Positions 50,116-62,045 of a stretch of DNA of 64,000 nt are shown here, piece after piece (within the stretch, counting starts at the first letter, position 1; each line of letters opens with the position of its first letter). The DNA is from Chryseomonas sp014190935 (GTDB lineage: Bacteria > Pseudomonadota > Gammaproteobacteria > Pseudomonadales > Pseudomonadaceae), in contig NZ_JACHVV010000001.1 in the NCBI RefSeq assembly GCF_014190935.1, positions 372,001 to 436,000 of the forward strand, given 5' to 3'. The notes under the pieces were generated by a model. The model worked only from the letters and a program-made list of their open reading frames with translations, had not been told where the DNA came from and made no database searches. A program made the translations under genes and the position numbers.

Positions 50116-51573
50116 ATGGCAGGTATCAGCGGGATTGGCGGCTCGGGACTGGACATCGATTCCATCGTCACCAAGATGGTGGCCGCCGAAAAGGCACCCA
50201 AGCAGGATCAGTTGAGCGCGACGCAAAGCAAGGCGACCGCGCAGCTTACGGCGATCGGCTCCTTGAAGAGCGCCATCAGCGAATTCCAGACCGCGCTGAC
50301 TACGCTCAATAGCCCCACCAGTTTCCAGGCGCGGGCCGTCACCCTGTCGAAAAGCGACTATCTCACGGCAACGGCTAGTACCAGCGCCAGCGTCGGGAGC
50401 TATCAGGTCGCAGTCACTCAGCTGGCTGGCAGCAGCAAGGTGGCCCTGGCGTCAGTGCCAGCCACTTCCACTACGACTGGCAGCAACGGCACGACTTCTA
50501 CTACGTCTCCCACCACCTTCGGCCAGGGCACGCTAAGCATCAAGGTTGGTAATACCGCCCTGGCCGATATCAAGGTCGATGCCACCAACAACACCCTGAG
50601 TGGCATCCGCGATGCGATCAACAAGGCCGGACAGAGCCAGGGTCTCAGTGCCAGTGTCGTCAATGACGACTCGGGTTCACGACTGGTATTGAGCAGCACC
50701 AAGACCGGTGACGGTAACGACATCTCGGTATCGGTGAGTGGTGATGACGGTTCGGGCAAACAGAGTCTGACCAAGCTGGCTTACACGGCAAGCGACAAGG
50801 ACTCCACCGATCCCGCAGCTGCCCACTCACTCACGCAAGCCAAGAGTGCCCAGATGAACATTGATGGTCTGAAGGTCACCAGCGCCTCGAACACGGTGAG
50901 CAATGCGGTCGATGGTCTGAGTTTTACCCTCAAGGCCACCACCCCGGCGGACAGTCCGATGACCGTCGGCGTCAGCCAGGACGAGTCGGGCGTCAAGGGC
51001 AACATCCAGAAATTCGTCGACTCTTACAACAAGCTTGTGGGGGTCATCAAGACCCAGACCTCGGTGACGAAGGTCGGGGATAACAGTTCGCCCATCGCGG
51101 CTGCGCTGGTGGGGGATGCGACTGCCCGTGGTCTCACAACCACCATCCGCAGCGAACTCGGCACCATGCAGGGGACGGGCGCCGTCAAGGCGCTGGCCGA
51201 CCTGGGCATCACCACCCAGAAGGATGGCACCCTGGCCATCGACGACACCAAGCTGAGCAAGATGGTGAGCTCCAACTTCAGTGACCTGTCCGGCTTCTTC
51301 ACCGGCGACCAGGGCATAGCGGCGCGGCTCAAAGGTAAGCTCGATCCCTATACCATGACCAATGGCATTCTCGAGCAGCGTTCGAACTCCTTGAGCACCA
51401 CCTTGAAGAACGTGGATGCCCAGACCGCCACGCTCAACACCCGCATGACCGCACTCTCGGATCGCCTCTACAAGCAATATAACGCTATGGACCAGTTGTA
51501 CTCGTCGTTGTCGAGCACTGCGTCTTCGCTGTCCCAACAGCTGGCAGCCATGCCCTTCGCCAACAAGAGTTGA
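50116..51573 (+). CDS. fliD: Flagellar filament cap protein FliD
   Basis: A 485-residue cap protein that guides flagellin folding at the filament tip. The N-terminus (ISGIGGSGLDIDSIVTKMVAAEKAPK) is the FliD signature, and the C-terminal part (about residues 290-480) is the helical coiled-coil end with QKFVDSYNKLVGVI and LYKQYNAMDQLYSSLSSTASSLSQQL. The central region has VRDAINKAG-like SGIRDAINKAGQSQGLSASV. An acceptable GGCAGGGG leader precedes the ATG. Confidence 0.97.
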   Translation: MAGISGIGGSGLDIDSIVTKMVAAEKAPKQDQLSATQSKATAQLTAIGSLKSAISEFQTALTTLNSPTSFQARAVTLSKSDYLTATASTSASVGSYQVAVTQLAGSSKVALASVPATSTTTGSNGTTSTTSPTTFGQGTLSIKVGNTALADIKVDATNNTLSGIRDAINKAGQSQGLSASVVNDDSGSRLVLSSTKTGDGNDISVSVSGDDGSGKQSLTKLAYTASDKDSTDPAAAHSLTQAKSAQMNIDGLKVTSASNTVSNAVDGLSFTLKATTPADSPMTVGVSQDESGVKGNIQKFVDSYNKLVGVIKTQTSVTKVGDNSSPIAAALVGDATARGLTTTIRSELGTMQGTGAVKALADLGITTQKDGTLAIDDTKLSKMVSSNFSDLSGFFTGDQGIAARLKGKLDPYTMTNGILEQRSNSLSTTLKNVDAQTATLNTRMTALSDRLYKQYNAMDQLYSSLSSTASSLSQQLAAMPFANKS

Positions 51574-51608
51574 GTGGGCGGGTTCGGCCAATCCGGTTGA
51601 TAAAGGGG

Positions 51609-51635
51609 TCAAGTTCTTCGCGTCATGACCGATAA
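51609..51635 (+). promoter_or_regulatory. Sigma-28 promoter of fliS
   Basis: TCAA, 15 bases, ACCGATAA fits the FliA consensus (TCAA is an accepted -35 form) and lies 32 bases before fliS. It would let fliS-fliT be read independently of fliD. Confidence 0.75.
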
Positions 51636-51667
51636 AGAAAGTATCGGAAACACACAGAGGTCGTGAC

Positions 51668-52048
51668 ATGAACGCAATGACAGCCATGCGCCAGTACCAG
51701 CAGGTCGGCCTGCAGGCGCAGGTGTTCGAAGCCAGTCCCCATCAGCTGATCCAGATGCTCATGCAAGGCGCCCTGGATCGTCTGGCCAAGGCCCAAGGTG
51801 CCCTGGAACGCGGTTGGCTGCCGGAGAAGGGCGAGCTGATCGGCAAGGCGGTATCCATCATCGCCGGTCTGAAGGACGTCCTGGATTTCGAGCAGGGTGG
51901 CGAGCTCGCCACCAACCTGGATCGTCTGTATGACTATATGATCCGCCGACTCAGCGAAGCCAACCGCAACAATGATCCTGTTATCCTGGAAGAAGTATCC
52001 GGCCTGATCCGCGAGATCAAATCCGGCTGGGATGCCATTGCCCCCTGA
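51668..52048 (+). CDS. fliS: Flagellin export chaperone FliS
   Basis: A 126-residue four-helix chaperone for flagellin. The N-terminus MNAMTAMRQYQQVGLQAQVFEASPHQLIQMLMQGALDRL is FliS-specific, and SIIAGLKDVLDFEQGGELATNLDRLYDYMIRRL follows as the third helix block. It prevents flagellin polymerising in the cytosol and also binds FlhA. A sigma-28 promoter precedes it. fliT starts 14 bases downstream. Confidence 0.97.
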   Translation: MNAMTAMRQYQQVGLQAQVFEASPHQLIQMLMQGALDRLAKAQGALERGWLPEKGELIGKAVSIIAGLKDVLDFEQGGELATNLDRLYDYMIRRLSEANRNNDPVILEEVSGLIREIKSGWDAIAP

Positions 52049-52062
52049 TCTGGAGTCGACCG

Positions 52063-52374
52063 ATGAACGTCGCCATGCAAAAGACCCCGGTGGAACGCGT
52101 CGAGCTCGTCTATGAGCAGATGGCCGCTGCGCTCAAAGCCGGAGACTGGACGCGGATCGCCGAGCTGGATCTGGATTGCCGGCTGTTCGTCGACGAAGCG
52201 ATGTATGCCACGGGTGACGAAGCCGTAGCCCTGCGTGCCAGCCTCGAGCGCCTGCTGGCGCTCTATGCCTCCCTGCTGCAGGGCTGCAAGGCAGAGCGGG
52301 ACGCCACCGCCCAGGAGCTGACCAAGCTCAGCAAGTCGAATCAGGCTGCCAAGGTCTATCAACTGTTCGGCTGA
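52063..52374 (+). CDS. fliT: FliT-like flagellar chaperone (FleP/FliS' position)
   Basis: A 103-residue helical protein in the position of P. aeruginosa PA1096 (called fleP) between fliS and fleQ. Sequence is poorly conserved; visible features are three helices with the charged WTRIAELDLDCRLFVDEAM block and the C-terminal LLQGCKAERDATAQELTKL, which resembles FliT. FliT proteins escort FliD. The symbol rests partly on gene order. Confidence 0.8.
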   Translation: MNVAMQKTPVERVELVYEQMAAALKAGDWTRIAELDLDCRLFVDEAMYATGDEAVALRASLERLLALYASLLQGCKAERDATAQELTKLSKSNQAAKVYQLFG

Positions 52375-52538
52375 CCGTCATGTGTTGGACGGTAATTCAA
52401 AGTTTGGAAATTTCGCCGCCATAAAATTGACCCCGCATCACAATTTGTCTTAACTTGCGCAAGATGCCGACCAGTTGGCACTTGGATGCAGGCGACACCT
52501 GCGCGTAGCGAACCGACAAGCCGAATTGGGGCAGGGAC

Positions 52539-54017
<1,479 letters not shown>

Positions 54018-54021
54018 TGCG

Positions 54022-54115
54022 GTAGGTTGGGCTGAGCGCAACGCGAAGCCCAACGATGGTCAACTCGGCCATGCTTGTTGGGCTTCGACGATAAAGCTGT
54101 CTCAGCCCACCGTAC
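54022..54115. repeat. Palindromic intergenic repeat (REP-like) between fleQ and fleS
   Basis: Nested inverted repeats: outer arms GTAGGTTGGGCTGAG (54022-54036) and CTCAGCCCACCGTAC (54101-54115), inner arms CGAAGCCCAAC (54044-54054) and GTTGGGCTTCG (54077-54087). Such GTTGGGCTTCG elements are widespread in Pseudomonas intergenic regions as REP- or MITE-like sequences; this statement is from general knowledge. Confidence 0.7.
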
Positions 54116-54150
54116 GTAGCGATGCCAAAGCGTCCATTACCTAGACGTAG

Positions 54151-54178
54151 GGTGGATGACGGCGCAGCCTCATCCACC
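54151..54178. repeat. Second intergenic inverted repeat before fleS
   Basis: GGTGGATGA (54151-54159) and TCATCCACC (54170-54178) make a perfect nine-pair stem. It follows the larger REP-like element and belongs to the same kind of pseudomonad repeat. The remaining bases to 54307 hold the fleS promoter. Confidence 0.6.
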
Positions 54179-54249
54179 TTCTTTTGTGTAGCGCGGCGAG
54201 TGGAAAAGGCCATGCCGTTTTCCCACGCTACGGCGCCTTGGCGCCAGGC

Positions 54250-54265
54250 CGGCATGGGTCTTGCT
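54250..54265 (+). promoter_or_regulatory. Sigma-54 promoter of fleSR
   Basis: CGGCATGGGTCTTGCT has the GG-N10-GC core of sigma-54 promoters. It lies 42 bases before the fleS ATG with transcription expected from about 54276. FleQ-dependent expression of fleSR is known in P. aeruginosa. Confidence 0.8.
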
Positions 54266-54307
54266 CCTGCCCGGATAATGTCAATTGTCCGTCGCGAGCC
54301 CTAGCCG

Positions 54308-55503
54308 ATGCCTGCGCAAGCCCTTTCTTCCACTGTCCCTGCCGACGCTGTCGTGGAGGCCTCCGCCTCGGCTCAGGCCCGTGAAGCCCTGGGGCAGATG
54401 TCGCGCCAGCTGAGCGAATCCTTCCAGTTGCTCGAAGCCCGGATGAATTCGCTGCAGGGCGAACTGGAGTGGGTATCCGCCCAGCGCCTGCAGGAGCTGG
54501 CGGAAAAGGAGCGCCTGGCCAGCCGGCTGCAGAATCTGCTTGATGTGCTGCCCGCCGGCATCGTGGTGGTGGATGGCGCCGGGCGCGTGCGCGACGCCAA
54601 CCCGGTGGCGGAGGCCCTGCTCGGCGAACCCTTGGCCGGCGAGCTGTGGCGTACGGTGATCGCGAGGGCCTTTGCGCCGCGTCATGACGACGGCCACGAG
54701 GTGTCCCTGCGCGACGGCCGACGCCTGTCCATCGCCATCCGCTCCCTGGATGGCGAGCCGGGGCAACTGGTGCTGCTCAACGACCTCACCGAAACCCGCC
54801 ATCTGCAAGGCGAACTGGCACGGCATGAACGGCTTTCGGCACTGGGGCGGACCATGGCCTCGCTGGCGCATCAGATCCGTACGCCGCTGACCGCGGCGCT
54901 ACTCTATGCCAGCCATCTGGAGGAGGGTGGTCTGGCGCTGGCGCAACAGCAGCGTTTCGCCAGCCGTCTCAAGGAGCGGCTGCACGAACTGGAAAATCAG
55001 GTCCGCGACATGCTGGTATTCGCTCGCGGCGAATTGCCCCTGGCGGATCGACTGACGCCCGCCGCGCTGTTCGCTGCCCTGCGCGAAGCCGCGAACCCGC
55101 ATCTCGGCGACTGCCCCGTGCGCTGGCAGCTCGATGCCCAGGGCGGTCTGCTCGCCTGCAACCGCGACATGCTGGTGGGTGCTGCCCTGAATCTCATCCA
55201 CAACGCCCTGCAGGCCATGGCCGGCAGCGGTGGCTCAGCGCGACTCAAGGTGCATCTCCATCGTCGTGACGGGGAGTTGCGCCTGGCGATCAGCGATAGC
55301 GGTCCCGGCATTCCACTGGCTGTCCAGCAGCGCCTGGGCGAGCCCTTTCTCAGCACCAAGACCACCGGCACCGGCCTCGGCCTGCCGGTCGCCCTGGCGA
55401 TGGCCAAGGCCCATGGCGGTCGGCTGACCGTGCGCTCGCGGTTGGGCCGTGGGACGGTGGTGACCTTCATCCTGCCGCTGCTGGCGCGCGAGGAGACCTC
55501 GGC

Positions 55504-55507
<4 letters not shown>
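54308..55507 (+). CDS. fleS: Flagellar sensor histidine kinase FleS
   Basis: A 399-residue cytosolic histidine kinase (no membrane helices). A coiled-coil segment (about residues 25-85) precedes a PAS domain (DVLPAGIVVVDGAGRVRDANPVAEALLG). The phosphoacceptor is H188 in LAHQIRTPLTAALL, and the ATPase domain has the N box ALNLIHNALQAM, G1 ISDSGPGIP and G2 TGTGLGLPVA. It phosphorylates FleR in the class III step of flagellar gene control. It overlaps fleR by four bases. Shine-Dalgarno is weak. Confidence 0.96.
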
Positions 55508-56886
<1,379 letters not shown>

Positions 56887-57052
56887 GCGCACAAGTCGAT
56901 AGCCGGCTATCTACCCGTGCGGAACCAACCCTCTGGCGTGCTGTTCTAGAGGAAGGATCGCGACTGCGGCGTGGGGTCGCAGAGGATGATGCCCCCGCCG
57001 TCCCGGACCCCGTCCGGCCGCTTTGCTTTCTTCTCCTAGGCGCTGCCTTTGC

Positions 57053-57066
57053 TGAAAACGGTTTCA
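57053..57066. promoter_or_regulatory. LacI-type operator upstream of tkt
   Basis: TGAAAACGGTTTCA is a near-perfect dyad with the central CG and TGAAA/TTTCA arms typical of LacI/GalR operators. It differs by one base from the Pseudomonas PtxS operator TGAAACCGGTTTCA as I recall it. It lies 60 bases before the tkt start. The regulator gene is not in the window. Confidence 0.6.
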
Positions 57067-57126
57067 CGGACGGTGTTTGCCGTTTTCGCCGCGGGTGGCG
57101 CGCCTGCCAGCACGAGGACGCTTGCC

Positions 57127-59211
57127 ATGGGTTCCACCGCACCTTCCAGCTCCAACGCCGACCAGCTTGTCATCAATACCATCCGTACCCTGTCCATGGA
57201 CGCGGTGCAGAAGGCCAACTCCGGTCACCCCGGTACGCCGATGGCCCTGGCCCCGGTCGGCCACACGCTGTGGAGCCGCTTCCTCCGCTATCACCCCGAG
57301 CATCCGGACTGGCCCAACCGCGACCGCTTCGTGCTGTCGGTCGGCCATGCCTCCATGCTGCTCTATTCATTGCTGCATCTCGCGGGCGTCAAGGAGATCG
57401 ACGAGCACGGCACCGCGACCGGCAAGGAAGCGGTCAGCCTCGACGACATCAAGCAGTTCCGCCAGCTGGACTCCAAGACCCCGGGCCATCCCGAGTACCG
57501 CATGACCACCGGCATCGAGACCACCACCGGTCCGCTGGGGCAGGGCTGCGGCAACAGCGTCGGCATGGCGCTGGCCCAGAAGTGGCTGGCGGCGCGCTTC
57601 AACAAGCCGGGCGTGACCTTGTTCGACTATGACGTCTACGTCCTCTGCGGCGATGGCGACATGATGGAAGGCGTCACCGGCGAGGCGGCGTCCATGGCCG
57701 GTCACCTGGGCCTGGACAACCTCTGCTGGATCTACGACAACAACACCATCAGCATCGAAGGCCACACCGAACTGGCCTTCAGCGAGGACGTGGCCGAGCG
57801 CTTCCGTGGCTATGGCTGGCACACCCTGCACGTCAAGGATGCCAACGACGCCGAAGCCCTGGCCGCCGCCCTGCATCGCTTCAAGGGCAACACCGGCAAG
57901 CCGACCCTGATCGTGGTCGACAGCCTCATTGGCTATGGCGCGCCCAACAAGCAGAACACCGCGGCGGCTCACGGCGAGCCCCTGGGTGCGGACGAGATCA
58001 AGCTGGCGAAGAAGGCCTATGGCTGGCCCGAGGATGCTGACTTCCTGGTGCCCGACGAAGCCCGTCATCACCTGCGCGATGCCCTGCTGGAACGTGGCAG
58101 CGCTCTCTATGAAGACTGGAATCGCGCCTTCGACCGTCTGCGTCAGGACGATCCGACCCGTGCCGATGAGCTCCAGCGTATGCGTGCTGGTGAGATGCCC
58201 GAGGGTTGGGACGCCAAGCTGCCCACCTTCGACACCGACGCCAAGGGCGTGGCCTCTCGCGAGTCCGGCGGCAAGGCGCTCAATGCCTTCGCCGAGCAGA
58301 TTCCCTGGCTGGTCGGGGGGGCCGCGGACCTGGCGCCGTCCACCAAGACCAACCTCAAGTTCGAGGGCGCCGGCAGCTTTTCCGCGCGCGAGCCGTCGGG
58401 ACGCAACATGCATTTCGGCATCCGCGAGCATGCCATGGGCTCCATCGCCAATGGCATGGCGCTCTGCTACCTGCGCAGCTTCACCGCCACCTTCCTGGTG
58501 TTCAGCGACTATATGAAGCCGCCGATCCGCCTGGCGTCCATCATGGAGTTGCCCGTGGTGTTCGTCTTCACCCACGACTCCATCGGCGTCGGCGAAGACG
58601 GCCCGACCCACCAGCCCATCGAGCACCTGGCGCAACTGCGCGCCACCCCGGGTCTGCTGACCCTGCGTCCGGGCGATGCCAACGAAACGGTGCAGGCCTG
58701 GAAGATCGCCCTGCAGCAGACCAATCGACCCTCCTGCATGGTGCTGTCGCGCCAGCCGCTGCCGACCCTGGAGCGTACCAAGTACGCCAGCGCCGAGGGC
58801 GTCGCCCAGGGTGCCTATGTGGTGGCCGACGCGGAGGGTGGCAAGCCTCAGGTGATCCTCATGGCCACCGGCAGCGAGCTGGGCCTGGCGATGCAGGCCT
58901 ATGAGCAGCTCCAGGGCGAAGGGGTCAAGGCACGGGTGGTCTCCATGCCCTGCTGGGAATTGTTCGAAGAGCAGGACGAGGCCTACAAGCAATCCGTACT
59001 GCCCGACGAGGTGCTGGGCCGGGTCGCCATCGAGCAGGCCGGTCCGCTGGGCTGGGAGCGCTACATCGGGCGCAAGGGCGCCTCAGTGACCATGAGCACC
59101 TTCGGGGCCTCGGCGCCCATCGGCAAGCTGCAGGCCAAATACGGCTACACCGTGGAAAACGTGGTCAAGCTGGCCAAGGAGCAGGCGCAACGCCAAGGGA
59201 GCGCCACATGA
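57127..59211 (+). CDS. tkt: Transketolase
   Basis: A 694-residue thiamine-diphosphate enzyme of the non-oxidative pentose phosphate pathway. ANSGHPGTPMALAPVGHTLW near residue 32 and the ThDP/Mg motif CGDGDMMEGVTGEA..DNN near 175 are present. The glutamate that activates ThDP lies in FGIREHAMG. I chose the ATG at 57127 with GAGG nine bases upstream; an upstream frame would start inside the LacI-type operator. It overlaps the next gene by four bases, so tkt, tal-pgi and the rest form one unit. Pseudomonads commonly carry another tkt near epd. Confidence 0.95.
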   Translation: MGSTAPSSSNADQLVINTIRTLSMDAVQKANSGHPGTPMALAPVGHTLWSRFLRYHPEHPDWPNRDRFVLSVGHASMLLYSLLHLAGVKEIDEHGTATGKEAVSLDDIKQFRQLDSKTPGHPEYRMTTGIETTTGPLGQGCGNSVGMALAQKWLAARFNKPGVTLFDYDVYVLCGDGDMMEGVTGEAASMAGHLGLDNLCWIYDNNTISIEGHTELAFSEDVAERFRGYGWHTLHVKDANDAEALAAALHRFKGNTGKPTLIVVDSLIGYGAPNKQNTAAAHGEPLGADEIKLAKKAYGWPEDADFLVPDEARHHLRDALLERGSALYEDWNRAFDRLRQDDPTRADELQRMRAGEMPEGWDAKLPTFDTDAKGVASRESGGKALNAFAEQIPWLVGGAADLAPSTKTNLKFEGAGSFSAREPSGRNMHFGIREHAMGSIANGMALCYLRSFTATFLVFSDYMKPPIRLASIMELPVVFVFTHDSIGVGEDGPTHQPIEHLAQLRATPGLLTLRPGDANETVQAWKIALQQTNRPSCMVLSRQPLPTLERTKYASAEGVAQGAYVVADAEGGKPQVILMATGSELGLAMQAYEQLQGEGVKARVVSMPCWELFEEQDEAYKQSVLPDEVLGRVAIEQAGPLGWERYIGRKGASVTMSTFGASAPIGKLQAKYGYTVENVVKLAKEQAQRQGSAT

Positions 59212-62027
59212 GCAATCCACTCAAGCAGCTGACGGAGCAGGGCCAGGCGGTCTGGCTCGACTTCGTCAGTCGCGAATTCCTCGCCAAGGGCGAGCTACAG
59301 AAGTTGATCGAGCGTGACGGCCTGACGGGCGTCACCTCCAACCCCTCGATCTTCGAGAAGGCCATGGGCCATGGCAGCGACTACGACGCCAGCCTCGAGG
59401 CCTTTCTGGAAAAGGCCGATGCCGAGCCGGTGGATGTCTACGAGCACCTGGCCATCGAGGACATCCAGCAGGCGGCCGACATCCTGCGGCCAGTCTATGA
59501 CCGACTCGAAGGTCGCGATGGCTACGTGAGCCTGGAGGTTTCGCCCTATCTGGCCCTGGATACCCGTGCCACCCTGGAAGAGGCGCGCCGTCTCTGGCAG
59601 GCGGTGGACCGGCCCAACCTCATGGTCAAGGTCCCTGGTACGCCCGAAGGGGCCGCGGCCATCCGCACGCTGATCGAGGAGGGGATCAACGTCAATGTGA
59701 CCCTGCTGTTCGATCGCAATGCCTACATGGCCGTGGCGGAAGCCTATATCGCTGGTCTGGAAGCCCGGCTGCATCGCGGTGAAGACATCTCCCGTCTCGC
59801 CAGTGTGGCCAGCTTCTTCATCAGCCGGGTCGATGGCGTGCTGGACAAGCTGATCGACGAGCGCAAGGGCGAGGATGCCAAGCTGGACGAACTGCGCGGC
59901 AAGGTCGCCATCGCCAACGCCAAGCTGGCCTACCAAGACTACCAGCGGCTGATCCAGTCGCCGCGCTGGAAGGTCCTGGAAGCCAAGGGCGCGCGCCCGC
60001 AGCGGCTGCTGTGGGCCTCCACCGGCTCCAAGGATCCGGCCTATCCCGACACCATCTATGTCGACCAGCTGATCGGTCCGGATACCGTCAACACCATGCC
60101 GCCCAAGACCATGGATGCCTTCCGTGACCATGGCACCGCAGCGCCCATGCTGAGTACCGACATCGAAGCCGCGCAGCGCGTGGTGGATGCGACCGCCCGT
60201 TTCGGGCTGAACCTGGATGGCGTGGCCAAGCAGCTGGTCAAGGACGGTGCCCGCCAGTTCGAGGACGCCGCCGATGCGCTGCTGGGCGCTGTCGGCCAGA
60301 AGCGTCTCGACGTCCTCGGCGAGCGCCTGAATACCGCGGACTATCGCCTGCCGTCTGCCTTGAATGACGCAGTAGAGAAGCGTCTCGACAAAGCCCGTGC
60401 CGCGGGCTGGTCGCGCCGTCTCTGGCAGGGTGATGCCTCGCTCTGGACCGGCCGCGACGAAGACCAGTGGATCGGCTGGCTGGCTGCAGCCCAGGGGCGT
60501 CAGGCCGATCCCCAGGCACTGCAAGCCCTGGCTGAAACTGCCCGGCAAGAGGGCCTGGATACCGTGGTGCTGCTGGGCATGGGCGGTTCGAGCCTGGGCC
60601 CGGAAGTGCTGGCCAATACCCTGGGTACCGCGACAGGCGGGCTCACGCTCAAGGTGCTCGATTCGACCGATCCGGCGCAGATCGCCGCCCTGGAAGAGCA
60701 GTTGGACCTGCACCGGACGCTGTTCCTGGTATCGAGCAAGTCCGGCTCGACCCTGGAGCCGGAAATCCTGCGGGCCTACTTCCACAAGGCCGTCGAACAG
60801 GCAATGGGTGCTGAAGAAGCCCAGCGACGCTTCGTCGCCATCACCGATCCCGGTTCCAAGCTCGAAGCCAGTGCCACGGCTGAGGGTTACCGCGCCATCT
60901 TCCAGGGCGATCCCCATATCGGCGGACGCTATTCGGTCCTGTCGGTATTCGGCATGGTGCCGCTGGCGCTGCTCGGCCATTCGGTGGCCGACTTCTTCCA
61001 GGTGACCCAGCCCATGGTGCTGGCCTGCAGCCCCAGTGCGCCGCCGGCCATCAATCCCGGCATCCGTCTGGGCGTGGTCCTAGGCGAGGCGGTGCGGGCC
61101 GGACGTGACAAGGTCACCCTGATCGCCTCGCCAGGTGTCGCCAGTCTGGGCGCCTGGCTGGAACAGCTACTCGCCGAGAGCACCGGCAAGCAAGGCAAGG
61201 GCATCATCCCCGTTGATTTGGAGCCGCTCGGCGAGCCCGCCGTCTATGGTGCGGATCGGGTGTTCGTCAGCCTGGTGCTGGCGGGTGAAGAAGACGCCGA
61301 GCGCGACCGTCGCCTGCAGGCCCTGGCCGCAGCCGGGCATCCGGTGGTGGACATCCGCCTCGCCCGCGCCGAATTGATCGGCCAGGAATTCTTCCGCTGG
61401 GAGGTGGCGACCGAGGTGGCCGGTGCCGTCATCGGCATCAATCCCTTCGATCAGCCGGACGTGGAAGCCAGCAAGATCAAGACCCGCGCCCTGACCGATG
61501 GCTACGAGCGCGAGGGCCGCCTGGCCGGTGACGAGCCACTGCTGGAGGAAGGCGCTCTGACCTTGTTCGGCGACGCCGACCTGCAGGGGCAGGACACCGC
61601 CCGCGCGGCGATCAAGGCGCACCTGGCGCGTCTGCAGCCCGGCGACTATCTCGCCGTGCTGGCCTATCTCGAGCGCAATGCCGTGCACGAGGAGGCCTTG
61701 GGCGCCATGCGTGATAGCATTCGCGACAGCAAGCGCGTAGCGACCGTCGGCGGCTTCGGCCCTCGCTTTCTGCACTCCACCGGACAGGCCTACAAGGGCG
61801 GTCCCAACTCGGGTGTGTTCATCCAGATTACCGCCGATGCCCAGAACGACCTGCAGATCCCAGGGCGGAGTCTGAGCTTTGGTGTCGTCGAGGCCGCCCA
61901 GGCCAAAGGCGATCTCGAGGTGCTGGCCGAACGGGGACGGCGCTATCTGCGCGTGCATATCAAGGGCGGCGACATCGACGCCGGCCTGCAACAAATCGTC
62001 GAACTGGTCGAGGCGGCGGTCGCCTGA
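59208..62027 (+). CDS. Fused transaldolase / glucose-6-phosphate isomerase
   Basis: A 939-residue bifunctional protein. Residues about 1-365 form a transaldolase: GVTSNPSIFEKAM, and K141 in LMVKVPGTPEG as the Schiff-base lysine, then INVNVTLLFDRNAY and STGSKDPAY. Residues about 400-939 form a phosphoglucose isomerase of the SIS fold, with VVLLGMGGSSLGPEVL near 455, LFLVSSKSGSTLEPEI and the C-terminal FGPRFLHSTGQAYKGGP. Such Tal-Pgi fusions are known in a few bacteria such as Gluconobacter; they join sedoheptulose/erythrose recycling to glucose-6-phosphate formation. It overlaps tkt by four bases. Confidence 0.95.
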   Translation: MSNPLKQLTEQGQAVWLDFVSREFLAKGELQKLIERDGLTGVTSNPSIFEKAMGHGSDYDASLEAFLEKADAEPVDVYEHLAIEDIQQAADILRPVYDRLEGRDGYVSLEVSPYLALDTRATLEEARRLWQAVDRPNLMVKVPGTPEGAAAIRTLIEEGINVNVTLLFDRNAYMAVAEAYIAGLEARLHRGEDISRLASVASFFISRVDGVLDKLIDERKGEDAKLDELRGKVAIANAKLAYQDYQRLIQSPRWKVLEAKGARPQRLLWASTGSKDPAYPDTIYVDQLIGPDTVNTMPPKTMDAFRDHGTAAPMLSTDIEAAQRVVDATARFGLNLDGVAKQLVKDGARQFEDAADALLGAVGQKRLDVLGERLNTADYRLPSALNDAVEKRLDKARAAGWSRRLWQGDASLWTGRDEDQWIGWLAAAQGRQADPQALQALAETARQEGLDTVVLLGMGGSSLGPEVLANTLGTATGGLTLKVLDSTDPAQIAALEEQLDLHRTLFLVSSKSGSTLEPEILRAYFHKAVEQAMGAEEAQRRFVAITDPGSKLEASATAEGYRAIFQGDPHIGGRYSVLSVFGMVPLALLGHSVADFFQVTQPMVLACSPSAPPAINPGIRLGVVLGEAVRAGRDKVTLIASPGVASLGAWLEQLLAESTGKQGKGIIPVDLEPLGEPAVYGADRVFVSLVLAGEEDAERDRRLQALAAAGHPVVDIRLARAELIGQEFFRWEVATEVAGAVIGINPFDQPDVEASKIKTRALTDGYEREGRLAGDEPLLEEGALTLFGDADLQGQDTARAAIKAHLARLQPGDYLAVLAYLERNAVHEEALGAMRDSIRDSKRVATVGGFGPRFLHSTGQAYKGGPNSGVFIQITADAQNDLQIPGRSLSFGVVEAAQAKGDLEVLAERGRRYLRVHIKGGDIDAGLQQIVELVEAAVA

Positions 62028-62045
62028 CCTCAAGGAGTCATCAGC

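Noticed and set aside
52375..52538. A sigma-70 promoter for fleQ
   Set aside because: TTGACC followed 17 bases later by TTAACT was noticed, but the -10 match is only three of six, too weak to list.
57367..58992. Long open frame antisense to tkt
   Set aside because: Shadow of the strongly biased tkt frame; no conserved motifs.
59295..60980. Long open frame antisense to tal-pgi
   Set aside because: Same explanation as for the other antisense frames; composition His/Gly/Gln-rich as typical for shadows.
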